DNA of 20,260 bases from an uncultured Phascolarctobacterium sp. (GCA_905200645.1 CAJKLD010000035.1:1-20260); one strand, 5' to 3'. Counted from the stretch's first letter, positions 7,227 through 14,390 are shown. The notes: generated by a model not told the origin, from the sequence alone. Made by a program: numbers and translations.

Positions 7227-7454
7227 ATGGCAGCAGAAAAAACTTTGATTTATCGCTCCGTAAGCTTGGAAGTGCCTTACAGCACTGACGGCGAGGGCAA
7301 TCCCGTCTGCGTAAACCGCAGCGTGGGCAAAGTAAATCCCGAAGCTACCGACGACGTGCTGTACGAAGCAGTGACCAAGCTGGCTACGCTGATGGACAAG
7401 CAGCCCAACAAAATCATCATCAGCGAAAAGCATGAGCTGGCAGAAAGCCTGTAA
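7227..7454 (+). CDS. DUF1659-family small protein
   Basis: 75 residues, beginning at ATG 7227, 5 nt after GGAGGTGA. The sequence fits the DUF1659 pattern: an N-terminal beta-rich half containing DGEGNPVCVNRSVGKVNPEAT, then a helix DDVLYEAVTKLATLMDK and a final strand. The family is small, cytoplasmic and of unknown function, and is commonly encoded beside DUF2922 and YvrJ genes in Firmicutes. That is the arrangement here, with DUF2922 72 nt downstream and a terminator after it. No signal peptide or membrane segment is present. Function cannot be assigned. Confidence 0.78.
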   Translation: MAAEKTLIYRSVSLEVPYSTDGEGNPVCVNRSVGKVNPEATDDVLYEAVTKLATLMDKQPNKIIISEKHELAESL

Positions 7455-7526
7455 ACTACATATCCGAGTAGACGTAAAGCGGAAATTTTCAAGCTTGTTT
7501 AGGCTTAGCGAAAGGAGGTGAAAAAT

Positions 7527-7766
7527 ATGGCAAATGCCAAGGATTTAGATTCCAAAACCTTGGAGCTGGTGTTCCGCACCAAGCTGGGCAGAACTAAGAC
7601 GCTGGTGATTTACGACCAACGCGACGACGCTTCTGCCGAGGAGTGCCAGGCAGTGGCGCAGTATTTCGTGGACAACAACATTCTGCTGTTGTCCAACGTT
7701 GCGGACGAAATCGCGGAGTTCGTGGAAGCAAGATTCCACACCTGCGAATACGTTCCTGCGGTGTAA
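7527..7766 (+). CDS. DUF2922-family small protein
   Basis: 79 residues from ATG 7527, 6 nt after AAAGGAGGTG (7511-7520). The in-frame GTG at 7518 lies on the ribosome-binding site and is rejected. It matches the DUF2922 pattern: LELVFRTKLGRTKTLVIYDQ near the N-terminus, then an acidic helix (ASAEECQAVAQYFVDNN), then a C-terminal VADEIAEFVEARF. It is soluble and of unknown function. It is probably co-transcribed with the DUF1659 gene; the 72-nt gap contains a weak CTAC/GTAG stem followed by GACGTAAAG, possibly a degenerate form of the leader seen upstream. Confidence 0.78.
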   Translation: MANAKDLDSKTLELVFRTKLGRTKTLVIYDQRDDASAEECQAVAQYFVDNNILLLSNVADEIAEFVEARFHTCEYVPAV

Positions 7767-7793
7767 CCGCCGCGTAGAGCGTGAAAACTAAAT

Positions 7794-7823
7794 AAGGCGG
7801 CGTCCTTGCTTACGCCGCCTTTT
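7794..7823 (+). terminator. Probable terminator after DUF2922
   Basis: Perfect 10-bp stem AAGGCGGCGT / ACGCCGCCTT (7794-7803 with 7812-7821), but with a short T-run. It closes the DUF1659-DUF2922 unit. Confidence 0.7.
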
Positions 7824-7835
7824 ACCAATAAAATA

Positions 7836-8010
7836 CAGCGGCGATATATTATCACTCGTTCAACGCGTTTTTTGACGTTCACTGCGGGCGGAAGCATAAC
7901 GAAATCTCGCAAAACTCGCTTACACTCAAACATTGCTCGATTTCTATGCTTCCATGCCCTCATTCACTAAAAAACGCTATCTTCACTTAGTGATAATATA
8001 ATCGCCTTGC
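7836..8010. repeat. Foldback (MITE-like) intergenic element, copy 2, inverted
   Basis: Inverted relative to 4662-4836 and about the same length. Ends: GCGATATATTATCAC (7841-7855) and GTGATAATATAATCGCCTTG (7990-8009). In this copy the two arms remain similar to each other over about 60 nt (GAAGCATA and GTTTTTT blocks recur in inverted order), so the whole element could fold into one long hairpin. Confidence 0.85.
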
Positions 8011-8086
8011 CTACTTTTGTTGCTAAAAGCTATGCGCAATGGTGAGTATTTTTGGTGTAGGCAAGTAAAAAATGCACGCTAAATGC

Positions 8087-8328
8087 ACAATTCACTTTGC
8101 GGCAGACCGCCAAAGCTTTGCATTGCGAGCCGCAATTACCTGGAACTACGAACTCAAAAGCAGTAGCCTAAATCAAGAATGTCTAACAAATGGGGTATTA
8201 AAAGCCCTTTTGCTAAGCTTTTCCGGCACGGACATTGCGCCCCTTGCGGGTGAAAGCGATAGTTTGCCGCGATTTTCAAAATCGCGTGCTTTTCTTGCAA
8301 CTTCTTTTGGCAACAAAAGAAGTTGAAT
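8087..8328. repeat. Long inverted intergenic repeat, copy 2
   Basis: Inverted partner of 6737-6934, with about 45 bp more in the diverged middle. It ends in the same hairpin (CAACTTCTTTT-GGCAAC-AAAAGAAGTTG, 8298-8325). An 84-codon frame runs across it but has no ribosome-binding site. The gene-free stretch 7767-8395 is thus filled by a terminator, two repeats and the YvrJ leader. Confidence 0.85.
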
Positions 8329-8339
8329 TAAATGAACGC

Positions 8340-8390
8340 AGACGTTCGCGCGAACGTCTACCCTAAAAATTTATAAACCCGAAAGGAGGT
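8340..8390 (+). promoter_or_regulatory. Palindrome-plus-RBS leader of the YvrJ gene
   Basis: Perfect 20-bp palindrome AGACGTTCGCGCGAACGTCT (8340-8359), then CCCTAAAAATTTATAAACCC (8361-8380) and GAAAGGAGGT (8381-8390). The spacer and ribosome-binding site match the DUF1659 leaders, while the hairpin differs in sequence. Confidence 0.7.
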
Positions 8391-8395
8391 ACTGC

Positions 8396-8545
8396 ATGGA
8401 ATACGACAAATTATTAGTCGCGGCAGCGAACTACGGCTTCCCCATGATTGTGAGCTGCTACTTGCTCATTCGCATGGAAACGAAAATGGAAAAGCTGGCG
8501 AACAATATCGAAGCGTTGACCCGCGTGCTGGCGAAGAAAGTTTAA
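8396..8545 (+). CDS. YvrJ-family small membrane protein
   Basis: 49 residues, ATG 8396, 5 nt after GAAAGGAGGT. One hydrophobic segment (about residues 5-24, including NYGFPMIVSCYLLIRM) is followed by a charged amphipathic helix (METKMEKLANNIEALTRVLA). This is the YvrJ pattern, and it also resembles BhlA/UviB holin-like peptides in size and topology. It could therefore be the membrane partner that lets the signal-less amidase act on the wall, but that is inference. The antirepressor gene follows 49 nt downstream without a terminator, so the two are likely one operon. Confidence 0.72.
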   Translation: MEYDKLLVAAANYGFPMIVSCYLLIRMETKMEKLANNIEALTRVLAKKV

Positions 8546-8594
8546 AAATGTAGGTAAAAAGGTGTAAACAGGTATAAAAAAAGAAGGTGGCAAC

Positions 8595-9644
8595 ATGCAA
8601 TTACAGCTTTTTCAAAACGAACAATTTAAAATCCGCATGATAGATGCGGACGGCGCGCCTTGGTTTGTAGGGCGCGACGTAGCGGAAATTTTAGGCTACA
8701 AAAACTCTCGCGCGGCGTTAATAACCCATGTGGATGAGGACGACCGTTTTTTAGCGGAAGTCACCACGGATAAAGGCGTGCGCAGCACAGTCGCCATAAA
8801 CGAAGCAGGCGTGTACGCCCTCATTTTAACCAGCAAGCTGCCTGCCGCCCGCGATTTTAAACACTGGCTCTGCCGCGAGGTTATCCCCTGTATTCGTCAG
8901 CACGGCGCGTATCTGACGGACGCGAAATTGGCAAGCGTGCAGAATAATTCCGAAGCTATGCGCCAGCTGACGGCAACCCTCGCCGAAGAAAGGCAAAAGC
9001 ATTTGGAAGCGCGTCAGCTTTTGAGCGCTAAGGATGATTTAATTCAGCGCAAAAATGCTTATTTTGAACGCAACAAGCCGCGCATTGAATTTGCCAAGGC
9101 TGTTTTTGAAAACCGCACGGCGATTTTGGTTGGCGAAATGGCAAAACTTCTGGCGCAGAACGGCATTGATATCGGTCAAAACCGCTTTTTTGAGTGGCTG
9201 CGGGAAAACGGCTACTTGCAGCGCAAGGAAGGCAACATGTGGAATATGCCTTATCAAAAATGTATCGACGCAGGAATTTTTTTCATTAAAGAAAGCACCA
9301 ATATTTCGCCTAAAGATGGCACCATGATTATAACCCGCACGCCCATGATCACCGGCAAAGGTCAGCGTTATTTTATCAGCAAATTTTTGCAGACCAAGGA
9401 TGAAGAAGCGCTGGCGGCACTTTCGGAAGAAGAACTTAAACTGGCGGCGGAGAAAGAAGATTTTGCGGAGCAGGCAGCGAGCGCCTTGCCCAAATCAGAC
9501 GAGCAGAAAAATATTACGGAGTTGGAAGAATTGGAGGACATCAATGAAATGGAAGAAAATAACTTTGGAGAAAGTGCTGGGGCTGCTCAAGCTGTGGCAG
9601 GCGGCGAAGCAGCTGTTGAACTGGAAGCAATCGACGTCGCCTAA
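8595..9644 (+). CDS. Phage-type antirepressor (BRO-N plus KilAC domains)
   Basis: The 349-residue product begins with a BRO-N domain (about residues 8-105: IRMIDADGAPWFVGRDVAEI, then LPAARDFKHWLCREVIPCIR). A coiled linker follows (about 110-150), then a KilAC domain (about 150-265: FFEWLRENGYLQRK, then RTPMITGKGQRYFISKFL). These are DNA-binding domains of phage antirepressors and of stand-alone BRO proteins. The last 80 residues are an unusual acidic, Glu/Ala-rich tail not needed for either domain. AAGGTGG (8584-8590) precedes the ATG. No cI-type repressor or integrase is in the window, so its regulatory partner is unknown. A second open frame overlaps the acidic tail. Confidence 0.85.
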   Translation: MQLQLFQNEQFKIRMIDADGAPWFVGRDVAEILGYKNSRAALITHVDEDDRFLAEVTTDKGVRSTVAINEAGVYALILTSKLPAARDFKHWLCREVIPCIRQHGAYLTDAKLASVQNNSEAMRQLTATLAEERQKHLEARQLLSAKDDLIQRKNAYFERNKPRIEFAKAVFENRTAILVGEMAKLLAQNGIDIGQNRFFEWLRENGYLQRKEGNMWNMPYQKCIDAGIFFIKESTNISPKDGTMIITRTPMITGKGQRYFISKFLQTKDEEALAALSEEELKLAAEKEDFAEQAASALPKSDEQKNITELEELEDINEMEENNFGESAGAAQAVAGGEAAVELEAIDVA

Positions 9645-9690
9645 GCAAACGCCTAGTGCCCGGGGCGAGCCTAAGCGGCAGGAAAAATGA
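9544..9690 (+). CDS. Possible overlapping small gene within the antirepressor 3' end
   Basis: This frame is shifted by one relative to the antirepressor and starts at ATG 9544, 6 nt after GGAGG (9533-9537). It would encode 48 residues: a basic amphipathic helix (MKWKKITLEKVLGLLKLWQA, continuing AKQLLNWKQ) and a basic tail, extending 46 bp past the antirepressor stop. The overlapping antirepressor tail is low-complexity and acidic, which would tolerate dual coding. It could also be a chance frame: acidic GAA/GAG-rich codons read one base later give Lys and Arg. No family is recognised. Confidence 0.3.
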   Translation: MKWKKITLEKVLGLLKLWQAAKQLLNWKQSTSPKQTPSARGEPKRQEK

Positions 9691-9749
9691 AAATCTGCAA
9701 TGCGCCATAAAGTGTCAAAAAAAAAACACATCTTCTTGGTATACTAACT

Positions 9750-9778
9750 TTGACCTCCAAAGAAGGGGAGTATATAAT
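9750..9778 (+). promoter_or_regulatory. Strong promoter of the macA-macB-like operon
   Basis: TTGACC (9750-9755), 17-nt spacer, TATAAT (9773-9778): near-consensus housekeeping promoter, 31 nt before the macA start. Confidence 0.88.
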
Positions 9779-9808
9779 TAAAAGAAAAAGATAAATGAGG
9801 GATGCCCT

Positions 9809-10879
9809 ATGATGAAGTTTTTCAAAAACAATAAGTACATTATTCTGGCCTGCACTATTCTTTTGGCAGGCAGCTATGGCGGTTACAGATATTATCAAAG
9901 CACACAACAAACAGAAAGCGTGGTTAGATTAGGCCAGGTTACTAAAGGTAATTTGGCGGAAACGGTTTCTGCTACCGGCGCTTTGTCGGCGTTGGATAAT
10001 GTAGATATCAGCTCTAAAATTACCGGACGCATCGTAGAAGTATTGGTAAAAGAAAATCAGCATGTTACTGCCGGTGACGTGCTTGTACGTTTAGATGATA
10101 CCGCTTTGCGCGCTACTTTAAAGCAAATGGAAGCCAAGCTTGTGAATGCACAGCTTACCTATAACCGTGATTTGGAGCTGCTGAACCGCGGTGCTATCAG
10201 CCAATCTGCTTTTGACACCGCCTATGCCGATTATCTGGTGGCGAAAAGCGTGTATGATAAAGCGGTTTCCGACGTTGACGATACGGTTATCACCACGCCC
10301 ATCAGCGGCTATATTATCGGTAAGCCTACGCCCGTAGGTCAAACCATCAGCTCCGGTATCAGCACGCCTCAGGTAATTATGTCCGTGGCTACGCTGGATA
10401 ATATGGAAATTGAAACCTTGGTTGATGAATCGGACATCGGCCGCATTCAAGAGGGACAAAAGGTTAACTTTACCGTGGACGCATTTCCCGACGAAACCTT
10501 TACGGGCGTTGTGCGGCTGCTGTCCAAAAAAGCCGTTACCGAAAACAACGTAATTTATTACAATGTGTATGTAACCGTCGACAACGCCAAGGGCAAGCTT
10601 CTGCCGACCATGACCGCCAGAGCGGAATTTATTATTGAAGAAGCCAACAATGTAACTATGGTTCCCCTTAACTGCGTTTACAGCGAGGGCAAACGCAGTT
10701 ACGTAAAGGTATATAACGAAAAAACCAAGGAATCCCGCGACGTAGACGTAACTCTTGGCTTGAGCAACGACAACGACGTAGTAGTGACCGGCGCCGATTT
10801 ACAGCCGGGCGAAAAGCTGCTGGTGAAAAAAGCCGTAGCTAAGCAGACCAGTACGAGAATGGGACCGCCCATGCACTAA
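9809..10879 (+). CDS. MacA-like periplasmic adaptor (membrane fusion protein)
   Basis: The 356-residue product has an N-terminal membrane anchor (about residues 10-27), then the adaptor fold: a biotinyl-lipoyl-like half (GRIVEVLVKENQHVTAGDVL), an alpha-helical hairpin (about 95-155), the second lipoyl half (TTPISGYIIGKPTPVGQTIS), and beta-barrel and membrane-proximal domains to the end. Such adaptors link an inner-membrane ABC exporter to an outer-membrane TolC-type channel, which makes sense in a diderm. ATG 9809 is preceded by GAGGGA at 6 nt; ATG 9812 is an alternative. The ATPase gene follows after 13 nt. No TolC gene is in the window, so the channel must be encoded elsewhere. Substrate is unknown. 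Confidence 0.88.
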   Translation: MMKFFKNNKYIILACTILLAGSYGGYRYYQSTQQTESVVRLGQVTKGNLAETVSATGALSALDNVDISSKITGRIVEVLVKENQHVTAGDVLVRLDDTALRATLKQMEAKLVNAQLTYNRDLELLNRGAISQSAFDTAYADYLVAKSVYDKAVSDVDDTVITTPISGYIIGKPTPVGQTISSGISTPQVIMSVATLDNMEIETLVDESDIGRIQEGQKVNFTVDAFPDETFTGVVRLLSKKAVTENNVIYYNVYVTVDNAKGKLLPTMTARAEFIIEEANNVTMVPLNCVYSEGKRSYVKVYNEKTKESRDVDVTLGLSNDNDVVVTGADLQPGEKLLVKKAVAKQTSTRMGPPMH

Positions 10880-10892
10880 GGAGGCGGCAACA

Positions 10893-11576
10893 ATGGCAAC
10901 AGTTATCCAATTAAAGGATATAATGAAAACCTACGTGATGGGCGACAGCATTGTGCACGCCCTGGACCACGTGAACGTAACCATAGAATTTGGTGAATTT
11001 ACTTCCATTATGGGGCCGTCGGGCAGCGGCAAATCCACTATGATGAATATTCTCGGCTGTCTGGATAGGCCAACCAGCGGCGAATATTTTCTTGATGGTA
11101 AAGAAATTGCGGGTTATAACGACGATGAGCTGGCACATACCCGCAACGCCAAAATAGGCTTTGTTTTTCAAAATTTTAATTTGCTTTCTAAGCTTACGGC
11201 GCAGGCTAATGTGGCTCTGCCCTTAATCTACGCCGGTGTGGATGAAGAAGAACGCATGGAAAGGGCAAAAAAGGCCTTGCAGGCCGTAGGCTTGGGCGAG
11301 CGGTTAGAGCACAAGCCCATGGAAATGAGCGGCGGCCAGCGTCAGCGCGTGGCTATTGCCAGAGCGCTTATCAACGACCCGGCGATTATTATGGCGGACG
11401 AACCTACAGGTAATTTGGACACTAAATCCAGTTACGAAATTATGGATATTTTTAAGGCTATGAACGACAGCGGTAAAACTGTGGTCATGGTAACCCACGA
11501 GCCGGATATTGCCCAGCAGACGAAGCGCATTTTAGTTATGCGCGATGGTAAATTGGTCAGCGACGAAAGAAGGTGA
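10893..11576 (+). CDS. MacB/LolD-type ABC transporter ATP-binding protein
   Basis: The 227-residue ABC ATPase has all motifs: Walker A GPSGSGKST (residues 41-49), Q-loop Gln93, signature MSGGQRQR (145-152), Walker B IIMADEPTGNLD (165-176) and the H-loop His in VTHEP (about 203). Length and motif context match the separate ATPase of MacB/LolCDE/FtsE-like systems. AAGGAGG sits just after the macA stop and before ATG 10893. It would power conformational cycling of the following permease (mechanotransmission) rather than moving substrate through the inner membrane. It is the second gene of a three-gene operon. Confidence 0.93.
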   Translation: MATVIQLKDIMKTYVMGDSIVHALDHVNVTIEFGEFTSIMGPSGSGKSTMMNILGCLDRPTSGEYFLDGKEIAGYNDDELAHTRNAKIGFVFQNFNLLSKLTAQANVALPLIYAGVDEEERMERAKKALQAVGLGERLEHKPMEMSGGQRQRVAIARALINDPAIIMADEPTGNLDTKSSYEIMDIFKAMNDSGKTVVMVTHEPDIAQQTKRILVMRDGKLVSDERR

Positions 11577-11581
11577 GCAGC

Positions 11582-12796
11582 ATGCTGAACGAATCAATCA
11601 AAATGGCTTTGGAAGGCATGGTTTCCAACAAGCTGCGCACTTTTTTGACATTGTTGGGAATTATTATCGGCGTCGGCGCGGTTATTGCTATGGTCAGCCT
11701 GGGTTTTGGTATGAAAGAAAATATCAAAAATAATATTTCTAAGCTGGGCAGCAATCTTTTGGTAATTACCTCCGGCGGCAGAACATCCAGCGGCGCAAGA
11801 CTGGCGGCAGGCGAGGGAGCTAAGCTGACCTTTGAGGACGGCGAGGCTATTTTAAAGCAAGTAGACGGCGTTGCCCGCATGAGCGCCAGTGTAAATAGAA
11901 GTTATCAGCTGGTAGCAGGCAACCAAAACTGGACCAGCCGCGTAGAAGGCACTACTCCCAGTAATTTTGAAATTCAAAGCTTGGAGGTAGAAGAAGGCCG
12001 CATTTTTCGCAATAACGATTTAGCCGGACGCAGTAGAGTAGCCGTTATCGGTAAAACCGTAGCCGACAGCCTGTTCCCCGACGGCGAGGCTGTAGGTCAG
12101 CTCATGCGTATCAATAAAGCGCCGTTTCAGGTAATTGGTGTTTTGAAAAGCAAGGGTCAGAGCGGCATGGGGCAGGATCAGGACGACGTGGTGTATATTC
12201 CTTTGACTACGGCGCAGAACCGCATGATGGGTATAACTTATGTGCAGCGCGTAACCTTGCAGGCAGAAAACGAGAACATTATTAACGACGTGCAGGCGGA
12301 GGCAGAACAGGTTTTGCGCACACGGCACAAAATTAAAGACGGCGATTACGACGATTTTACCGTGCGTAATATGGCGGCCATTATGGATACCATGATGGAA
12401 ACTGCCAACAGTATTACTATGCTGTTAGGCTGCATTGCCGCCATTTCGCTTTTGGTCGGCGGCATTGGTATTATGAACATTATGCTGGTTTCCGTGACGG
12501 AGCGCACGCGCGAAATTGGTATCCGCAAAGCTTTAGGTGCTACCTATAACAATATTTTGCTGCAATTTTTAATTGAAGCAATGGTTATCGGCATTGTGGG
12601 CGGCACACTGGGCGTAGTTTTAGGCGTAAGCGCCTCCTTTGCTATCAGCCGGTTTGCCGGATGGAATACAGTAATTTCTGTGTGGGCGATTGTGATTGCC
12701 GTAATTTTCTCCGTGGGTATCGGTCTGTTCTTTGGCATTTATCCCGCAAGGAAAGCGGCGCTTTTAGACCCTATTGACGCTTTGCGCTATGAATAA
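11582..12796 (+). CDS. MacB-type ABC transporter permease
   Basis: 404 residues if started at ATG 11582, with AAGGTG (11569-11574) 7 nt upstream. A GTG at 11573 overlapping the ATPase stop is possible but less well placed. It has an N-terminal membrane helix (LTLLGIIIGVGAVIAMVSLG), a large periplasmic MacB_PCD domain (about residues 40-265), then three C-terminal helices of an FtsX-like domain (ISLLVGGIGIMNIMLVSV and two further segments) with the conserved cytoplasmic TREIGIRKALGA loop. Its ATPase is a separate protein, unlike fused E. coli MacB. With the adaptor it would export a peptide, toxin, siderophore or lipid-like substrate; which one cannot be read from sequence. Confidence 0.92.
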   Translation: MLNESIKMALEGMVSNKLRTFLTLLGIIIGVGAVIAMVSLGFGMKENIKNNISKLGSNLLVITSGGRTSSGARLAAGEGAKLTFEDGEAILKQVDGVARMSASVNRSYQLVAGNQNWTSRVEGTTPSNFEIQSLEVEEGRIFRNNDLAGRSRVAVIGKTVADSLFPDGEAVGQLMRINKAPFQVIGVLKSKGQSGMGQDQDDVVYIPLTTAQNRMMGITYVQRVTLQAENENIINDVQAEAEQVLRTRHKIKDGDYDDFTVRNMAAIMDTMMETANSITMLLGCIAAISLLVGGIGIMNIMLVSVTERTREIGIRKALGATYNNILLQFLIEAMVIGIVGGTLGVVLGVSASFAISRFAGWNTVISVWAIVIAVIFSVGIGLFFGIYPARKAALLDPIDALRYE

Positions 12797-12831
12797 GCGC
12801 CCAAATATAGTATAATAAAATTAAGCAGAAG

Positions 12832-12862
12832 AAAGACAGTGGCTTCGCGCTGCTGTCTTTTT
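12832..12862 (+). terminator. Terminator of the macA-macB-like operon
   Basis: AAAGACAG (12832-12839) pairs with CTGTCTTT (12853-12860), with an inner GGC/GCT extension, followed by T. Confidence 0.75.
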
Positions 12863-12895
12863 GCGCAAGTAACGGCGAAAAGGCAGGTCGTTAAG

Positions 12896-13108
12896 GTGGC
12901 AAAAAAAAATTATCTTAAAAACATACAGCCGACACCCCAAAATAAACAGCGCAAGCCTGCCTCTTGGCGTGATTATTGGCAGGCGCTTGCTGCTTTTTTG
13001 CGCAGGCCCAAAACTATTTTTGATTTGAAGGATCGTAGCCGCTTTGTTTTACTGCTGCTGCTTATAATTATTCTTTTGCAAAAGGTTGTAGAATATCTAA
13101 GCAATTGA
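12896..13108 (+). CDS. Small single-pass membrane protein of unknown function
   Basis: I place the start at GTG 12896, with AAAAGGCAGG (12880-12889) 6 nt upstream. A longer frame from 12839 would begin inside the terminator hairpin. The 70-residue product has a basic N-terminus (AKKNYLKNIQPTPQNKQRKP), a middle with WRDYWQALAAFLRRPKTIFD, and one C-terminal membrane helix (FVLLLLLIIILLQKVVEYL) ending near the C-terminus. This predicts a cytoplasmic basic domain tethered to the inner membrane. It lies between the exporter terminator and nadD, with a candidate nadD promoter overlapping its 3' end. No family recognised. Confidence 0.6.
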   Translation: MAKKNYLKNIQPTPQNKQRKPASWRDYWQALAAFLRRPKTIFDLKDRSRFVLLLLLIIILLQKVVEYLSN

Positions 13109-13114
13109 TATAAT
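13086..13114 (+). promoter_or_regulatory. Candidate promoter of the nadD operon
   Basis: TTGTAG (13086-13091), 17-nt spacer, TATAAT (13109-13114), 48 nt before the nadD start and overlapping the end of the preceding gene. Confidence 0.6.
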
Positions 13115-13162
13115 AATATGATAAGGTTATTGTAAGCGGATAGCTTTTAAGGGAGGATAGCA

Positions 13163-13789
13163 GTGACTGGTAAGCGTTTGGGAATTTTGGGCGGAACCTT
13201 TGACCCCATTCATCTTGGACATCTGCGTATGGCGGAGGCTGTGCATGAGCGCATGTTACTGGAACGGATTATTTTTATTCCTGCCTTTGTGCCGCCTCAC
13301 AAGCTGGGGATGGATTTTGCTCCGGCGGCGGACAGATTTGCTATGACAAAGCTGGCTGTGGCAGATAAACCGTATTTTTCCGTATCGGATATGGAGCTGC
13401 GCCGCAGCGGCATTTCTTATACCATTGATACTGTGCGTCAGCTGCGCGCAGTATATAAAAATGAAGAGCTGTATTTTATTATCGGCGCGGATAGTGTGGC
13501 GCAGCTGCATACTTGGCATTATATTGAAGAAATGCTGGAGCTTGTGCTGTTTGTAGCCGCCGGGCGTCCTGGTTATGAAGGTGTAATGGAAGAAGTTGCG
13601 ATGCGTTTAGGTCAAAAAGCCAAGGAACGTATTATTCTTTTAGATACTCCGGAATACGATATTTCTTCAACGGAGATACGCTCCCGCATTCGTACAGGCG
13701 GCAGTCTAAAGGGCATGGTGCCTAGCAAAGTAGAAAAATATATTTATCAGCATCATTTGTATCAAAAGCAGGAGATGGCAACAAAATGA
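13163..13789 (+). CDS. nadD: Nicotinate-nucleotide adenylyltransferase
   Basis: The 208-residue enzyme converts nicotinate mononucleotide and ATP to deamido-NAD in NAD biosynthesis. Diagnostic motifs are present: GGTFDPIHLGH with the HxGH pair His17/His20, FIIGADS (residues 106-111), and ISSTEIR (167-173), the second nucleotide-binding signature. It starts with GTG at 13163 behind GGGAGGA. It overlaps the next gene by 4 nt (ATGA), indicating translational coupling. The order nadD-yqeK-rsfS is the conserved Firmicute arrangement. Confidence 0.96.
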   Translation: MTGKRLGILGGTFDPIHLGHLRMAEAVHERMLLERIIFIPAFVPPHKLGMDFAPAADRFAMTKLAVADKPYFSVSDMELRRSGISYTIDTVRQLRAVYKNEELYFIIGADSVAQLHTWHYIEEMLELVLFVAAGRPGYEGVMEEVAMRLGQKAKERIILLDTPEYDISSTEIRSRIRTGGSLKGMVPSKVEKYIYQHHLYQKQEMATK

Positions 13790-14361
13790 TGAATTTAGAA
13801 GTTATGCAGAATTTGCTTAAAGAATCTATTCCCGGCAAACGTTATAAGCATTCGGTGAACGTTTATGAAACGGCTCTAAAATTAGCCGAGGCGCATGGAT
13901 TGCCGCCGGAAAAAATTGCCGTTGCCGCTTTGCTGCACGACTGCGGTCGCGAGGTTGCCGCTAAAGAAAGCGTGGCGAAAGCGCGGGAGCTGGGGCTGCC
14001 TGTAGATAAGATAGAAATGCAGCAGCCAATTTTGCTGCACGCTAAATTAGGCGTATATAATGCCATGCACAAATATGGCGTGGCCGACCAAGAGATTTTA
14101 GACGGAATTTTATACCACACTACCGGCATTGACGGTATGAGCGTTTTGGCCAAAGTAGTTTATTTGGCGGATATGATTGAACCGGGACGCGATTTTCCCG
14201 GCGTAGACGAGCTGCGCAAATTGGCGCGTAAGGATTTGGATAAGGCTATGCTGCTGGCTTACAGCAATACTATCCGTTATCTTTTGGACGGCGGACTGCT
14301 TATTCATCCTCACTGCATCAGCGGCTATAACGAACTTATTTTAGCCGGAAAAGAAAAATAA
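13786..14361 (+). CDS. yqeK: YqeK-type HD-domain hydrolase (probable Ap4A hydrolase)
   Basis: The 191-residue HD-superfamily phosphohydrolase has H22 (KRYKHSVNVYETA), the HD pair His51-Asp52 in LLHDCGREVA, and a further His in ILYHTTGIDGMSVLAKVVYL. This is the YqeK pattern, whose members hydrolyse diadenosine tetraphosphate symmetrically to two ADP using a metal centre. ATG 13786 overlaps the nadD stop by 4 nt (ATG 13789 is the next codon). The gene sits between nadD and the LCP gene, as in related Firmicutes. Confidence 0.92.
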   Translation: MMNLEVMQNLLKESIPGKRYKHSVNVYETALKLAEAHGLPPEKIAVAALLHDCGREVAAKESVAKARELGLPVDKIEMQQPILLHAKLGVYNAMHKYGVADQEILDGILYHTTGIDGMSVLAKVVYLADMIEPGRDFPGVDELRKLARKDLDKAMLLAYSNTIRYLLDGGLLIHPHCISGYNELILAGKEK

Positions 14362-14390
14362 AATTTTGCTGTTAGTTATAGGAGTTTTAG

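Noticed and set aside
8072..8326. 84-codon frame across the second long repeat
   Set aside because: It lies wholly in repeat and flanking sequence, has no ribosome-binding site, and its counterpart in copy 1 is not conserved as a frame.
5136..9644. Intact prophage
   Set aside because: Only amidase, YvrJ-like and antirepressor genes look phage-like; no integrase, terminase, capsid, portal or tail gene is present.
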